Assembly (NCBI RefSeq): GCF_020405225.1
Contig: NZ_CP084472.1
Coordinates: 1,550,001 to 1,614,000, forward strand
Source: Natrinema sp. DC36
GTDB taxonomy: Archaea; Halobacteriota; Halobacteria; Halobacteriales; Natrialbaceae
DNA length: 64,000 nucleotides
Reading direction: 5' to 3'
Within the stretch, counting starts at the first letter, position 1. Every line of letters starts with the position of its first letter. A program made the translations under genes and the position numbers. The notes under the pieces are model-generated. The model had not been told where the DNA came from. It searched no databases and was given only the letters and a program-made list of their open reading frames with translations. Shown piece after piece: positions 22,932 to 32,109 of this stretch.

Positions 22932-23137
22932 CTACAGCACCTCCTCTTTGAGTGCCTGCTTGTCGAGTTTGCCCATGTCCGTCAGCGGCATCTCGTCCCG
23001 GATCAGTACCTCCCGCGGGCGCTTATATGCGGCCATGTTCTCGGCGCCCCATGCAACGATTTCGTCAGGAGTCAACTCGTCATCCGTACGGGTGACGACC
23101 GCGATCACTTCCTCGCCGGCACCGCGATGTCCACTGT
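22932..23137 (-). pseudogene. C-terminal remnant of an AMP-forming acyl-CoA synthetase
   Basis: The minus strand reads GAGEEVIAVVTRTDDELTPD, then EIVAWGAENMAAYKRPREV, then LIRDEMPLTDMGKLDKQALK, ending KEEVL and TAG at 22932-22934. This is the C-terminal lid domain of acyl-CoA synthetases, including the catalytic lysine in the (T/S)xxGKxxK motif (here TDMGKLDK). The preceding PHSGHRG replaces the usual variable linker, and the adenylation domain is gone. A deletion has removed the first 85 percent or so of the gene. Confidence 0.65.
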
Positions 23138-23981
23138 GTGGTGCGAGATAGCCGTGTGTCTCGTCACGGTCTCACCCTCGAGAGCCGATTTCCTGTTGGA
23201 TTCTATCGTTCGTAGTTCGGACAGGAAGGTGATTCTCATAAAAGTACGCTTGATTATTGAGCTAACCAAGTGCAGTATTCATATGTCCAATTCTCCCGAC
23301 ATCTGTGGGTAGAGGCGTGGAACGTCCCAAATCTCCCCGTCATAAATTATATATGCCTATACCAAAATACCGTGGCTAAACACGAGGCTCGCTGGCATCG
23401 CGATACGGCCGACGAGGCCGCTATGTACGACTATCCGCCCCGATACGATCGAACCAGGATGCCCGGCATTTCAGTGATCATCCCGGATTCGGTACAAGCG
23501 CCGAGGAAGACGCTCGTTGCCAAGAGGATTCACACGTACGTCATCACGTCCGTGGAGTACGCCTCGAGCTGTGTCACTTCCGATTGTAGTCGGCTCCGAA
23601 CGGCTGCTGTCGACCGCGGCTGCATTTACAAGTGTATGGATGTAACTCAAAATGGTCCTGAACCATGACGACGATTCTCTTGTCATCGAATACCGTGGAG
23701 CAAACTCATCATCTCCGCCGTCAGTCGCAGTAAACGAATTATTTTCGCCCGTCTCGCGCTCCGGTTACTACGGCCCCTTTGCATCGCACTTCCGCAACGG
23801 GATGCCCGACCGCTCCCAGTCATTTGGCTTTACAACCGTATAATTGTAAACGGCCGCTTTATCGATCTCATTATACAATTTAGGGTCCGAACGGCGGAGA
23901 AAGACGGGCGGAAAGAGCAGAAGGGAAATCGAGATCGAACGGACGGCCGACAGCCCGCCGTTCTATATCGTGAAACGGAAG
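23138..23981. other. Intergenic stretch of low GC, no gene seen
   Basis: About 840 bases without a convincing gene. A 63-codon frame at 23652-23843 has no domain and unremarkable composition. The region separates the relic zone on the left from the catabolic island that starts with the IclR gene, and may contain the terminator of that gene. Confidence 0.5.
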
Positions 23982-24746
23982 TCACTGATGTTGAATGTTG
24001 AGCTCTATTACGTTCGCGATTCCCAGAACCGTCTCCGGGAGTTCCTCGTAGAAATACGCACCCTGCATGCGATGCGTGGGGCCGGCAACGCTGATCGACC
24101 CGATAACCTGACCGGTAGCGTCGAAAATGGGCGCGGCGACACTTCGGAGCCCGTTCAACCGCTCCTCGTCGTCGAACGCGATCTTCCGTTCGCGGATTTC
24201 CTCGAGTTGCTCGCGGAGGGCGTCCTCGTCCGTGATCGTATTCTCGGTGATACGGACCAGGCCATATCGGTCGATGATACCGTCGCGCCGGTCGTCAGGG
24301 AGGTGTGCCAGAATGACTTTTCCGAGCGCCGTACAGTGGAGGGGCACGCGGTCTCCGATGCCGGTGTCGATATGGGCCGCCTCTGCGCCGCTGTCTCGGT
24401 AGATGAACACGCCCTCTCCGTGTTCTTCGACCATCAACCCCGAAATTTCGTCGGTCTTTTCGGCGAGCTTCTCGACTTCGGAGTGAGCGACCTGGTACAG
24501 CGCATGCTGTCCTCTCGTGCGTTCGCCGGCTCGGAGGAATTTCAATCCCGTTCGATATTCGCCGTTGTCTCGGACGACGTACCCCGCTCGCTCTAGCGTT
24601 AACAGGTGATGGTGAACGGTACTTTTCGGAAGGTCGACGTGATTCGCCAGTTCCGTCACTCCCGCTCCCTCGAGTTCGATCATCGCTTCGACGATTCCGA
24701 ACGTCCGCTCGATCGCTTGTATGCCGGTCGTGCCTTCCTCTGCCAT
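23982..24746 (-). CDS. IclR-family transcriptional regulator
   Basis: A 254-aa regulator started at ATG 24746 (MAEEGTTGIQAIERTFGIVE). The winged helix covers about residues 10-70 (ELANHVDLPKSTVHHHLLTLERAGYV). The C-terminal effector domain (about 80-250) contains the family stretches LHCTALGKVILAHLP and GLRSVAAPIFDATGQVIGSISV. IclR proteins bind small organic acids or related catabolic intermediates and commonly control adjacent degradation genes. It is divergent from the XdhC gene, the first of the catabolic island, with a strong palindrome in its promoter; a local regulator role is likely. Confidence 0.9.
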   Translation of the reverse strand: MAEEGTTGIQAIERTFGIVEAMIELEGAGVTELANHVDLPKSTVHHHLLTLERAGYVVRDNGEYRTGLKFLRAGERTRGQHALYQVAHSEVEKLAEKTDEISGLMVEEHGEGVFIYRDSGAEAAHIDTGIGDRVPLHCTALGKVILAHLPDDRRDGIIDRYGLVRITENTITDEDALREQLEEIRERKIAFDDEERLNGLRSVAAPIFDATGQVIGSISVAGPTHRMQGAYFYEELPETVLGIANVIELNIQHQ

Positions 24747-24754
24747 GGAGTAGG

Positions 24755-24774
24755 TATGTGGTCCCACCCACATA
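24755..24774. promoter_or_regulatory. Palindrome TATGTGG-N6-CCACATA, candidate IclR operator
   Basis: A perfect 7-bp inverted repeat with a 6-base spacer lies 8 bases upstream of the IclR start codon. Size and spacing suit a dimeric IclR-type protein. It would overlap the core promoter of the iclR gene, which predicts autorepression. I did not find a clear second copy at the other island promoters by eye. Confidence 0.55.
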
Positions 24775-25003
24775 GTTGTTCGGTGTCGTAGAACGGCACT
24801 CATTTTCCCGGACAATTGTTTACTATTCTTCCTGCGTCGTACACGTTCCGATTCTAAATCCCCCATGCAGTTCATCACTGCAACTTCAGAAACGACTCGT
24901 TCGAAGCACATACTCACGAACCCCCGCTCGAGTTCCGTCCTGTATCGTGGAACGGGCGTGGTGCGGAATAACACATATACTATTCGAGCCAGTGTGTGCG
25001 AGT

Positions 25004-26155
25004 ATGAGTCGGACAGGGAACGAAGACCCGTGGGGAATAACGACGCTCGACCTCTTCGAGTTGCTCGAGGACGCCGTTCAGTCAGACCGGTCGTGGGCAG
25101 TCGCGACCGTCATCGCCGTCGACGGCTCCGCGTACCGCAGACCGGGTGCGAAGATGCTGTTCGGGCCCGACGACTCGGCGTTCGGCGGTATCACGGCCGG
25201 CTGTCTCGAGGGGCCCCTCGCGGACGTCGCCAGCGAGGTTCGTCGGGCGGGCGAGCCGGAGGTCGTGACGTTCGACCTGACGTCCGACGACGATGGCTGG
25301 GGCCTCGGTCTCGGGTGTGAAGGGGTCGTCGACATACTGGTCGAACCAGTGACCCGATCGTGGCGAGCGCCGGTCGAGGCGTATCATCGTGGGGAGTCGA
25401 TCGCACTCGTCACGGTAATCGATGACACGGCGTCAGTTCCGGTGGGTGCCCGTGGGAGTCTCACGGCGGACGGAACGCCGATCGAAACCGACGAGCCGTC
25501 ACTCCCGTCGTCCGTTCTCGAGGCCGTCTCCGAGCGAGCCGGGGAACTGGCGGCCACAGGTCGGTCCGAGACGGTAACCGTGACGACGGGGGACGGATCC
25601 GTCGACGTCTTCGTCGACGGAATCGACCCGATCGACCGGCTGCTGATATTCGGTGGCCAGCCCGATACCCGCCCGGTCTCGCGGCTCGCGCGGTCGGTCG
25701 GTCTCCACGTGACAGTCGCGACCGCGCGAGGCGGGCAGGCCGACCCGGACCGGTTTCCGAACGCGGATCGCGTCGTCGCGACGCACCCGACCGATCTCGC
25801 GGAGTTAGTCGACGACCGGACCTCGGTCGTACTCATGTCTCACAATCTCCTCGACGACCGGCTCGCCCTCGAGGCGCTGCTCGAGACCGAAGTCACGTTC
25901 ATCGGACTGATGGGACCGCGCGACCGATTTCAGCGGATCCGTGAGGCCCTCGAGGACGACGGGGTGACGCTGTCGGCGGCCGACCGGGACCGCATCGCCA
26001 CGCCGGTCGGTCTCGATCTGGGTGGCGGAGAGACCGTCGAAATCGCGCTGAGCATCGTCGGAGAGGTCGTCGCGGCGAGTAACGGTCGTGACGGCGGGCG
26101 GCTACGGGATCGGGAGGGACCGATTCACGACCGGGTTCAGTCGCATCCGGAGTAA
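25004..26155 (+). CDS. XdhC/CoxI-family molybdenum-hydroxylase maturation protein
   Basis: A 383-aa protein started at ATG 25004, behind a TATA-like ACATATAC (about 24973-24980). The N-terminal half has the XdhC signatures AVDGSAYRRPGAKMLF and GGITAGCLEGPL. The C-terminal half is a Rossmann domain (LLIFGGQPDTRPVSRLAR) with VTFIGLMGPRDR. XdhC-type proteins bind molybdenum cofactor, help add the essential sulfido ligand and insert the cofactor into xanthine-dehydrogenase-type enzymes. The client is the hydroxylase encoded at 28.3-33.0 kb. Its 3' end overlaps the convergent MocA-like gene by 19 bases. Confidence 0.88.
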   Translation: MSRTGNEDPWGITTLDLFELLEDAVQSDRSWAVATVIAVDGSAYRRPGAKMLFGPDDSAFGGITAGCLEGPLADVASEVRRAGEPEVVTFDLTSDDDGWGLGLGCEGVVDILVEPVTRSWRAPVEAYHRGESIALVTVIDDTASVPVGARGSLTADGTPIETDEPSLPSSVLEAVSERAGELAATGRSETVTVTTGDGSVDVFVDGIDPIDRLLIFGGQPDTRPVSRLARSVGLHVTVATARGGQADPDRFPNADRVVATHPTDLAELVDDRTSVVLMSHNLLDDRLALEALLETEVTFIGLMGPRDRFQRIREALEDDGVTLSAADRDRIATPVGLDLGGGETVEIALSIVGEVVAASNGRDGGRLRDREGPIHDRVQSHPE

Positions 26156-26733
26156 CGCAGGCGTCGGAGATCGGCCACCGTATCGACGTCGACCGCGATC
26201 CCGGAATCGTCGACGGAGACGAGACGGACGTCGGCCGACTCGAACAGCGCTCGGCCGCCGACGTCACCCGAAACGGCCGTCAGGGAGTCGAAGTGGCGTG
26301 CATCGAAGAGTACCGGATTTCCGCGACGGTCGTCGGCGATCGGTGCAACGATTCCCTCGTTGCCGTCGCGGTAGCCGTCGACAACCGCTCGAACGGTCGC
26401 CGGATCGACGCAGGGCATGTCGCCGGGAAGAAAGAGGACGGCGTCCGCATCGGCGTCGCGTGCGGCGCGAGCGCCGAGTCGAACCGAGCGGCTCTGTCCG
26501 CGGTCGTAGTCGTCGTTATCGATCGTATCGTCGACGAACGCCGCCACCACGGGACGGACGCGCTCGGCGTCGTGGCCGACGATGCCGATCGTGTGATCGA
26601 GCGGTGACGTCGCGAGCGTGCGCGCTGCGTGACTGACGATCGGTTCGTTCTCGAGTCGAGCCAGCAGCTTGTTGCCGTCCTCGAACCGCGAACCGGTACC
26701 GGCGGCCAGTAGTACGCCCACGACGTCACTCAT
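26137..26733 (-). CDS. MocA-like molybdenum cofactor cytidylyltransferase
   Basis: A 198-aa nucleotidyltransferase. The N-terminus VVGVLLAAGTGSRFEDGNKLL is the nucleotide-binding signature of MocA/MobA-type enzymes. LFLPGDMPCVDPATV holds the metal-binding Asp, and RGNPVLFDARHF is the conserved third motif. MocA attaches CMP to molybdopterin to form the dinucleotide cofactor used by xanthine-dehydrogenase-type hydroxylases. It sits three bases after the stop of the hydantoinase gene on the same strand, so the two are co-transcribed; this ties cofactor supply to the pathway. Confidence 0.87.
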   Translation of the reverse strand: MSDVVGVLLAAGTGSRFEDGNKLLARLENEPIVSHAARTLATSPLDHTIGIVGHDAERVRPVVAAFVDDTIDNDDYDRGQSRSVRLGARAARDADADAVLFLPGDMPCVDPATVRAVVDGYRDGNEGIVAPIADDRRGNPVLFDARHFDSLTAVSGDVGGRALFESADVRLVSVDDSGIAVDVDTVADLRRLRYSGCD

Positions 26734-26736
26734 GGC

Positions 26737-28167
26737 TCACTCGAGCGAGACGCCCTCGGGGCCGCGGGGCAGGTAGTTCCGGTCGCCGGGTTCGGCGAGC
26801 AGTTCGCCGTCTTCGACGACGACCTCGCCGCCGACGATCGTGTGCGTCGGGAGCCCGGTCAGCTCGTCGCCGTGGAACGTGGAGTAGCCCGGCTCCATCG
26901 TGTGGTAGAAGTCGTCGTCGACGACGGTGCTCTTCTCGAGGTCGACGATGACCATATCGGCGTCGGAGCCCTCGGCGAGTGCGCCTTTGCGCGGGTACAG
27001 TCCCCAGCGCTTGGCGTTGTTGGTCGAACAGACGTCGACGAGGCGCTCCATGCTGACGCGATTCTTGTTGACGCCCTCGCTCATCATCACGGGCAGGAAG
27101 TACTCGATACCGTTGTTGTCGCCGGGAATCGCGTCCCAGATGTCGCCGTGTTTCCCCGTGTCCTTCTCCTTGAACTCGAGTTTGTGCGGACAGTGATCGG
27201 TGCCGACGTAGTCGATGACGCCGTTTCGAATCCCTTCCCAGAGGCGCGTCTTGCTCTCCTCGCCGCGAAGCGGCGGCGAGATCTTCCCCCAGACGCCGAG
27301 GTCCTCTTGCTCGTAGGTGTGCGAGAGGAACGCCGGCAGCGTCTCGGCGTGGAGGTTGACGCCCTGCTCCTGGTAGCGTTTACAGATGTCGACGCCCTCG
27401 GCCGTGCTCATGTGGACGATGTACGCCCGAGAGTCGGTGTACTCGGTCAGACGGCCGATCTGCTCGATCTGCATCGCTTCGCAGATGTTCGGGGCCGACT
27501 CGGACCAGGCCTCGAGGTCGTTGCGTCCCTCCGCCTGCAGTTCCTTCCGGCGCTCGATCGCGAGGTCCTCGTTCTCTGCGTGGAACATCACGACGCCGCC
27601 GGGGATATCGGACACCCTGTCGAGCACTTTGTAGACGCCGCCCGCGTCGGAGTGGTCGATCCCGAGCTCGGGGGAGGCGTTCTTGTACCAGTTGAAGAAG
27701 ATCTTGTAGGATCGAATCCCCTCCGCGGCGAGTTCCTCGATCTCCTCGACGTGGTGGTCCTGGTGGACGATCGCGTGGTAGGCGAAGTCGATGTAGGAGT
27801 TCTCCTCGCCCGCACGCTTGAAGAAGTCCATGTCGGGCAGGTAGGGTTCCTTCTGGAGAAGGAAGTTGACGACCGTCGTCACGCCGCCGTGGATCGCCCC
27901 GCGCGTCTCGGTCTCGAAGTCGTGCTCGAGGCCCTCGTGGTAGTCGAACTCGTACCGGGAGAGCCCCCAGTGGACGTGCGGATCGATGAAGCCGGGGATC
28001 AGATAGTTGCCCTCGGTGTCGATCTCTCGATCGGCCTCGGGGAGGTTCGATTCGGTGCCGACGCCGACGATGACGCCGTCGTTCGCCGCGACTCCGCCGT
28101 TGATAGTACCATCAGGAGTGACCACTCGTGCGTTGACCACTCGAAGGTCTACAGTCGATTCGACCAT
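26737..28167 (-). CDS. Dihydropyrimidinase/hydantoinase-family cyclic amidohydrolase
   Basis: A 476-aa metal-dependent amidohydrolase of the TIM-barrel type. The metal-site residues are visible in order: HxH in GFIDPHVHW, a Lys for carboxylation in SYKIFFNW, His in MFHAENED, His in YIVHMSTAEG and the catalytic Asp in GTDHCPH. Family members open cyclic imides or amides: dihydrouracil, hydantoin, allantoin or dihydroorotate. It is divergent from the molybdenum-hydroxylase genes and followed by mocA, so its substrate is probably an oxidised N-heterocycle formed by that hydroxylase. The exact ring is not determinable here. A second family member lies at 42120-43502. Confidence 0.88.
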   Translation of the reverse strand: MVESTVDLRVVNARVVTPDGTINGGVAANDGVIVGVGTESNLPEADREIDTEGNYLIPGFIDPHVHWGLSRYEFDYHEGLEHDFETETRGAIHGGVTTVVNFLLQKEPYLPDMDFFKRAGEENSYIDFAYHAIVHQDHHVEEIEELAAEGIRSYKIFFNWYKNASPELGIDHSDAGGVYKVLDRVSDIPGGVVMFHAENEDLAIERRKELQAEGRNDLEAWSESAPNICEAMQIEQIGRLTEYTDSRAYIVHMSTAEGVDICKRYQEQGVNLHAETLPAFLSHTYEQEDLGVWGKISPPLRGEESKTRLWEGIRNGVIDYVGTDHCPHKLEFKEKDTGKHGDIWDAIPGDNNGIEYFLPVMMSEGVNKNRVSMERLVDVCSTNNAKRWGLYPRKGALAEGSDADMVIVDLEKSTVVDDDFYHTMEPGYSTFHGDELTGLPTHTIVGGEVVVEDGELLAEPGDRNYLPRGPEGVSLE

Positions 28168-28276
28168 ACAATGTGTACTCTTCCCACCCTACTTGAGTGT
28201 AATCGTTCGAACGCGCGGGCACCCGGATCGCAACACAACGTTTATGGGCTGTTCGGAGGTAGAGTGAACATATTCC

Positions 28277-28789
28277 ATGAGTACTGATAGCACAGACGGT
28301 GCTGCCGAACGACCGACCGAAGAGATCACCGTGATCGTCAACGGCGAACCGGTCACTGCGGAAGTCGAACCGCGACTCAAACTCTCGGATTTCCTCCGGT
28401 ACGAGTGCGACCTCCACGGCGTCCGCGTGGGGTGTGAACACGGCGTCTGCGGCGCGTGTACCGTCCAGCAGGACGGGCGGACCACGAAGAGCTGTCTCTC
28501 CTACGCCGTTCAGGCCGACGGTGCCGAGATCGAGACCGTCGAGGGACTCGCCGAGGAGGAGACGGACTCGCTACATCCCATTCAGGAAGCGTTCCACGAG
28601 ACCCACGCGCTCCAGTGTGGCTTTTGCACCAGCGGCTTCGTGATGGCGACCAAGGAACTCCTCGAGGAGAATCCGGATCCGACGCGCGAGGAGATCGAGG
28701 AGGGGCTGGCGGACAATATCTGCCGCTGTACCGGCTACCAGAACATCTACGAGGCGGTCGAACGGGCCGCCGACGCGATGGAGGACTGA
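28277..28789 (+). CDS. [2Fe-2S] small subunit of a molybdenum hydroxylase
   Basis: A 170-aa protein with both iron-sulfur clusters of the xanthine dehydrogenase/CO dehydrogenase family. The plant-ferredoxin-type set is CDLHGVRVGCEHGVCGACTV followed by a fourth Cys in TTKSC. The helical set is CGFCTSGF plus NICRCTGYQN. It passes electrons from the molybdenum site to FAD. The stop lies two bases before the start of the large subunit. A TATA-like GTTTATGG (about 28240-28247) lies about 30 bases before the ATG at 28277. Confidence 0.93.
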   Translation: MSTDSTDGAAERPTEEITVIVNGEPVTAEVEPRLKLSDFLRYECDLHGVRVGCEHGVCGACTVQQDGRTTKSCLSYAVQADGAEIETVEGLAEEETDSLHPIQEAFHETHALQCGFCTSGFVMATKELLEENPDPTREEIEEGLADNICRCTGYQNIYEAVERAADAMED

Positions 28790-28791
28790 CC

Positions 28792-31293
28792 ATGTCTACG
28801 TCACACCCGGCCGAAACCGACGCCGACGCCGAATCGGACTCGAGCCGCGAGTCGTTCACGGGGCAGGGACTCCCGCGAGTCGAGGACCACCGCATTCTGA
28901 CGGGCGAAGCCGAGTACATCCACGACATCACGCCGGAGAACTGCCTGCACATGGCGCTGGTGCGCAGCATGCACGCCCACGCCGAAATCGTCTCCATCGA
29001 TACGGCGGAAGCGGAGGCCCACCCCGACTGCGAACTCGTCCTCACCGCCGAGGATATCAAGGCAGACTACAACCCGATGCCGACCGGCGTCGGCCGCGTC
29101 GCGACGGGCGAGGGCGGCGAGCCGGTCGAACTCCCCGAGTGGGCGCTGGCCGACGAGAAGGTCCGATTCGTCGGTGAACCGGTCGTCGCCGTCGTCGCGT
29201 CCGACAGATACGCCGCGGAGGACATCGCCGACCTGGTGGATGTCGAGTACGAGGCCATGGAGGCGGTCGCCGACGGGATGGCCGCTCGCGAAGACGAGGT
29301 CGTGCTCCACGAATCCGTCGGCTCGAACGTCGTCGACAACGAACGCCTCGAGTTCGGCGACCCCGACGCGGCGTTCGAGGACGCCGATCACGTCGTCGAA
29401 GGGGAGTACACGTGGGGACGCATTTCGGGGGTGCCACTCGAGACGGCCGGCGCCGTCGCCACCTACGACGAGGAGTCCGACTCCTTCGACATCGACTGTA
29501 ACATCCAGTTGCACACCCTCGTCGACGACATGATCTACGAGACGCTGGGCTACGAGGCCGACGACGTGCGGGTGAACGTCCCCGCCGACGTCGGCGGCAG
29601 CTACGGGACGAAGATCGGCATCCACCGCTACTGCTGCCTGACGTCGATGGCGAGCCAGCAACTCGATCGCCCGGTGAAGTTCGAGGAAGACCGGCTCGAG
29701 AACCTCCAGGGCGGGGACATGCACTCCTCGGACCGGGAGTATCGGATTCGGATGGCCGTCGACGACGACGGAACGATGCGCGGACTCGACGTCTGGTTCG
29801 TCGACGACTTCGGCGCGTACCCCCGCTATCCGATCAACCAGGTGCTCAAGCCGCTGTCGGTGCTGACGAACTCCTACGAGATCGACGACGTCACCTACGA
29901 GTACGACCTCGTACTGACCAACAAGACGTCCCAGACCGCCTACCGCGGGTTCGGCGTCGATCCACACATCTACGCTCTCGAGATGATCGTCGACGAGGCG
30001 GCTCGAACGCTCGACATGGATCCGACGGAGTTCCGCCGCCGGAACCTGATCCGACCCGAGCAGATGCCGTACACGCTCCCCTCCAAGAACCTCTACGATT
30101 CGGGCGACTATCCCGCGACGCTCGACCGGATCGAGGAGATCATCGCGGACGAGCGCGACGGCGGCCTGCTGGATCCCGAGATCGTCGCCGCGAAACGCGA
30201 GGAAGGGAAGTACCGCGGCGTCCAGCCGAGCGTCATCATCGAGCCCGGCGCAAGCGGTTCCGACTGGACCGACCGCCAGCGGACCGACAAGGACGATCTC
30301 GCGACGCGCTCCCGCGACGAGGTCGAGGAACTGCCCGAGCACCTCCGCGCCGAGATCCGCGAGGACGGCTCCGTCCGCGCGTTCCTCGCGACCGACTCCT
30401 CCGGACAGGGCCACCAGACGCTGGTCTCTCAGCTGCTCGCGGACGAACTCGAGGTCCTACCGAGCGACATCGACGTCGGCTACCTCGACAGCGTCGACGC
30501 GCCGACCGAGTATGGAAGCGCGGCGTCCCGCATGGCCGTCATGCTGTCGGGCGCGACGGTCGGCGTCGCCGAGCGACTCCTCGCCAACGTCGAGGAACTC
30601 GCGGCCGACCACTGGGGCGTCTCGACCGACGACGTCACCTACCACGACGGGACCGTCGATCGGCTCGGCGGCGGCGACTCGCTCTCGCTGGCCGAGATCG
30701 CCGAACTCGACGCGGAGACGAACGCCGCCGGCGAGCGGCGGACGCGCGTGAGCTACAACTACGACCATCCCGCGACGGGCCTCGAGGAGTTCGACGAGGC
30801 GCTGACGGAGAAGCTTCCGGTCTACCCGACGGCCGCGTTCGGCGCGAACGCGCCCATCGTCGAGGTCGATGTCGAGACCGGTCAGGTCGAGATCCTCACG
30901 TTCCACACCGTCCGCGACTGCGGAACGATGCTCAACCCGATGATCGTCGAGGGGCAGGCCCACGGCGGCATCGCACAGGGGATCGGTGCCGCCCTGCTCG
31001 AGGAGTTCGGCTACGAGGAGAACGGCCAGCCCCAAGCGATCACGCTGTTCGATTACCTGCTGCCGTCGATCGAGAACGTGCCGAAGATCGAGATGGAACA
31101 CACCGTGACGCCGTCACCGTTCACCGAAACGGGCGCGAAAGGAGTCGGCGAAGGCGGGATGATAGATGCGCCCGCGAGCATCGCGACCTCGATCAACGCG
31201 GCCCTCGATCCGCTCTCGGTCGAGGAACCCGCAAATCAGATCCCCGTCGCCCCGGACCACCTCCGACGGAAGCTCCGCGAGTCCGAAGAGTAG
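28792..31293 (+). CDS. Molybdopterin-binding large subunit of a xanthine-dehydrogenase-type hydroxylase
   Basis: An 833-aa catalytic subunit started at ATG 28792. It contains GGSYGTKIGIHRYCC near the cofactor, TAYRGFGVDPHIYALE (about residues 382-396), and the catalytic glutamate in GAKGVGEGGM (about residue 787). The AYRGFG loop is that of xanthine-dehydrogenase-like enzymes. The aerobic CO dehydrogenase loop with its copper-ligand Cys (AYxCSFR) is absent, so a CoxL label would be misleading. The enzyme hydroxylates an aromatic or heterocyclic C-H with water. With a hydantoinase, an NCS2 permease and urease nearby, a purine or pyrimidine type substrate is likely. Confidence 0.9.
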   Translation: MSTSHPAETDADAESDSSRESFTGQGLPRVEDHRILTGEAEYIHDITPENCLHMALVRSMHAHAEIVSIDTAEAEAHPDCELVLTAEDIKADYNPMPTGVGRVATGEGGEPVELPEWALADEKVRFVGEPVVAVVASDRYAAEDIADLVDVEYEAMEAVADGMAAREDEVVLHESVGSNVVDNERLEFGDPDAAFEDADHVVEGEYTWGRISGVPLETAGAVATYDEESDSFDIDCNIQLHTLVDDMIYETLGYEADDVRVNVPADVGGSYGTKIGIHRYCCLTSMASQQLDRPVKFEEDRLENLQGGDMHSSDREYRIRMAVDDDGTMRGLDVWFVDDFGAYPRYPINQVLKPLSVLTNSYEIDDVTYEYDLVLTNKTSQTAYRGFGVDPHIYALEMIVDEAARTLDMDPTEFRRRNLIRPEQMPYTLPSKNLYDSGDYPATLDRIEEIIADERDGGLLDPEIVAAKREEGKYRGVQPSVIIEPGASGSDWTDRQRTDKDDLATRSRDEVEELPEHLRAEIREDGSVRAFLATDSSGQGHQTLVSQLLADELEVLPSDIDVGYLDSVDAPTEYGSAASRMAVMLSGATVGVAERLLANVEELAADHWGVSTDDVTYHDGTVDRLGGGDSLSLAEIAELDAETNAAGERRTRVSYNYDHPATGLEEFDEALTEKLPVYPTAAFGANAPIVEVDVETGQVEILTFHTVRDCGTMLNPMIVEGQAHGGIAQGIGAALLEEFGYEENGQPQAITLFDYLLPSIENVPKIEMEHTVTPSPFTETGAKGVGEGGMIDAPASIATSINAALDPLSVEEPANQIPVAPDHLRRKLRESEE

Positions 31294-31344
31294 GCGATTC
31301 GGCGTCTCCGCTCCCGTTCGTTCGCTGTTCGGTTCGAACCATCG

Positions 31345-31401
31345 GCACGGAACACTCTCGCATTATTCGCACGGAACACTCCCGCACTATCCGCACGGAA
31401 C
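31345..31401 (+). repeat. 24-bp tandem repeat between the large subunit and CoxG genes
   Basis: Unit GCACGGAACACTCYCGCAYTATYC starts at 31345 and 31369, with three differences between the units, and a partial third unit (GCACGGAAC) begins at 31393. It lies in a gene-free stretch of 306 bases (31294-31599) between convergent genes. Such a place suits a bidirectional terminator, but no T-rich tract is evident. Otherwise the interval holds nothing I recognise. Confidence 0.55.
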
Positions 31402-31599
31402 GGCAGTGCTTCCCCGAGTAGCGACAGTGCACCGCCGAGTGGCAAGTGTCCGTTCTCTCCACAGCCCGGCGAACGGACGGCCCGAGAACGCGCTGTCGAA
31501 CCGACAGTCGACACTCGAGCGAGAACACATCGAACGGACCGAAAACCATCGAACGGGCCGAAACGAAATCGGGGCCGCGCTCGGCCGAAAACTGCGCGA

Positions 31600-32109
31600 T
31601 TAGTCGTCCGTCTCGAGCGTGGCGTCTTCCTCGGGCGCGGCCTCGAGTTCGGACTCGGCCTCGACGCCCTCGTCGGCTTTCGCCTGCATCTTCGAGAAGA
31701 ACTTCTTGACCAGCCGCTTGGTGACGCTCTTGAGCGCGCGGCCGCCGAGACTCGCGATCGTTCCGGAGACGTCGGCGGTCGCCGACCAGACGACGGTCGT
31801 ACCGCCGCTGGCGTTCTCTTTCAGTTCCATCTGCGCGACCGTCTCGAACTCGTTTCGCGGCGCGTGGCCGACCGCTTTCATCTCGAGGACGTCCGGCCGA
31901 TCGGCGCGAGTGACGACGACGTCGACGTCGAATTCGGGCTTGACGCTCCCGACGCCGACGGCCATGACCGCCTCGATCTCGTGTGGTGAAACGAGGGTCA
32001 TCTCCTTGCAGCCGGGCGCGCACTCGGCGAGGATATCGGTGTCCGTAAAGTACGGCCAGAGTTCCTCTTTCGACTGTTCCATCTCGTTTTCGCCGGTGAA
32101 TTCTAACAT
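31600..32109 (-). CDS. CoxG-like SRPBCC-domain protein
   Basis: A 169-aa protein with the CoxG/SRPBCC fold (MLEFTGENEMEQSKEELWPY, CAPGCKEMTLVS, SGGTTVVWSATADVSGTIAS). The last 20 residues form an acidic tail. CoxG-type proteins associate with molybdenum hydroxylases and have been linked to membrane recruitment or cofactor delivery. ATG overlaps the stop of the FAD-subunit gene by one base (TAATG), so the two are coupled. It faces the large-subunit gene convergently. Confidence 0.85.
   Translation of the reverse strand: MLEFTGENEMEQSKEELWPYFTDTDILAECAPGCKEMTLVSPHEIEAVMAVGVGSVKPEFDVDVVVTRADRPDVLEMKAVGHAPRNEFETVAQMELKENASGGTTVVWSATADVSGTIASLGGRALKSVTKRLVKKFFSKMQAKADEGVEAESELEAAPEEDATLETDD

Noticed and set aside
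23652-23843. A 63-codon plus-strand frame
   Set aside because: No domain, weak start context and neutral composition in a region of debris.
28801-30414. A 537-codon minus-strand open frame inside the hydroxylase large-subunit gene
   Set aside because: Antisense shadow of a gene with motifs AYRGFG and GVGEGG; no family features of its own.
28792-31293. Calling the hydroxylase an aerobic CO dehydrogenase (coxL)
   Set aside because: The Cys-bearing CODH loop is missing and the loop AYRGFG is of xanthine-dehydrogenase type.
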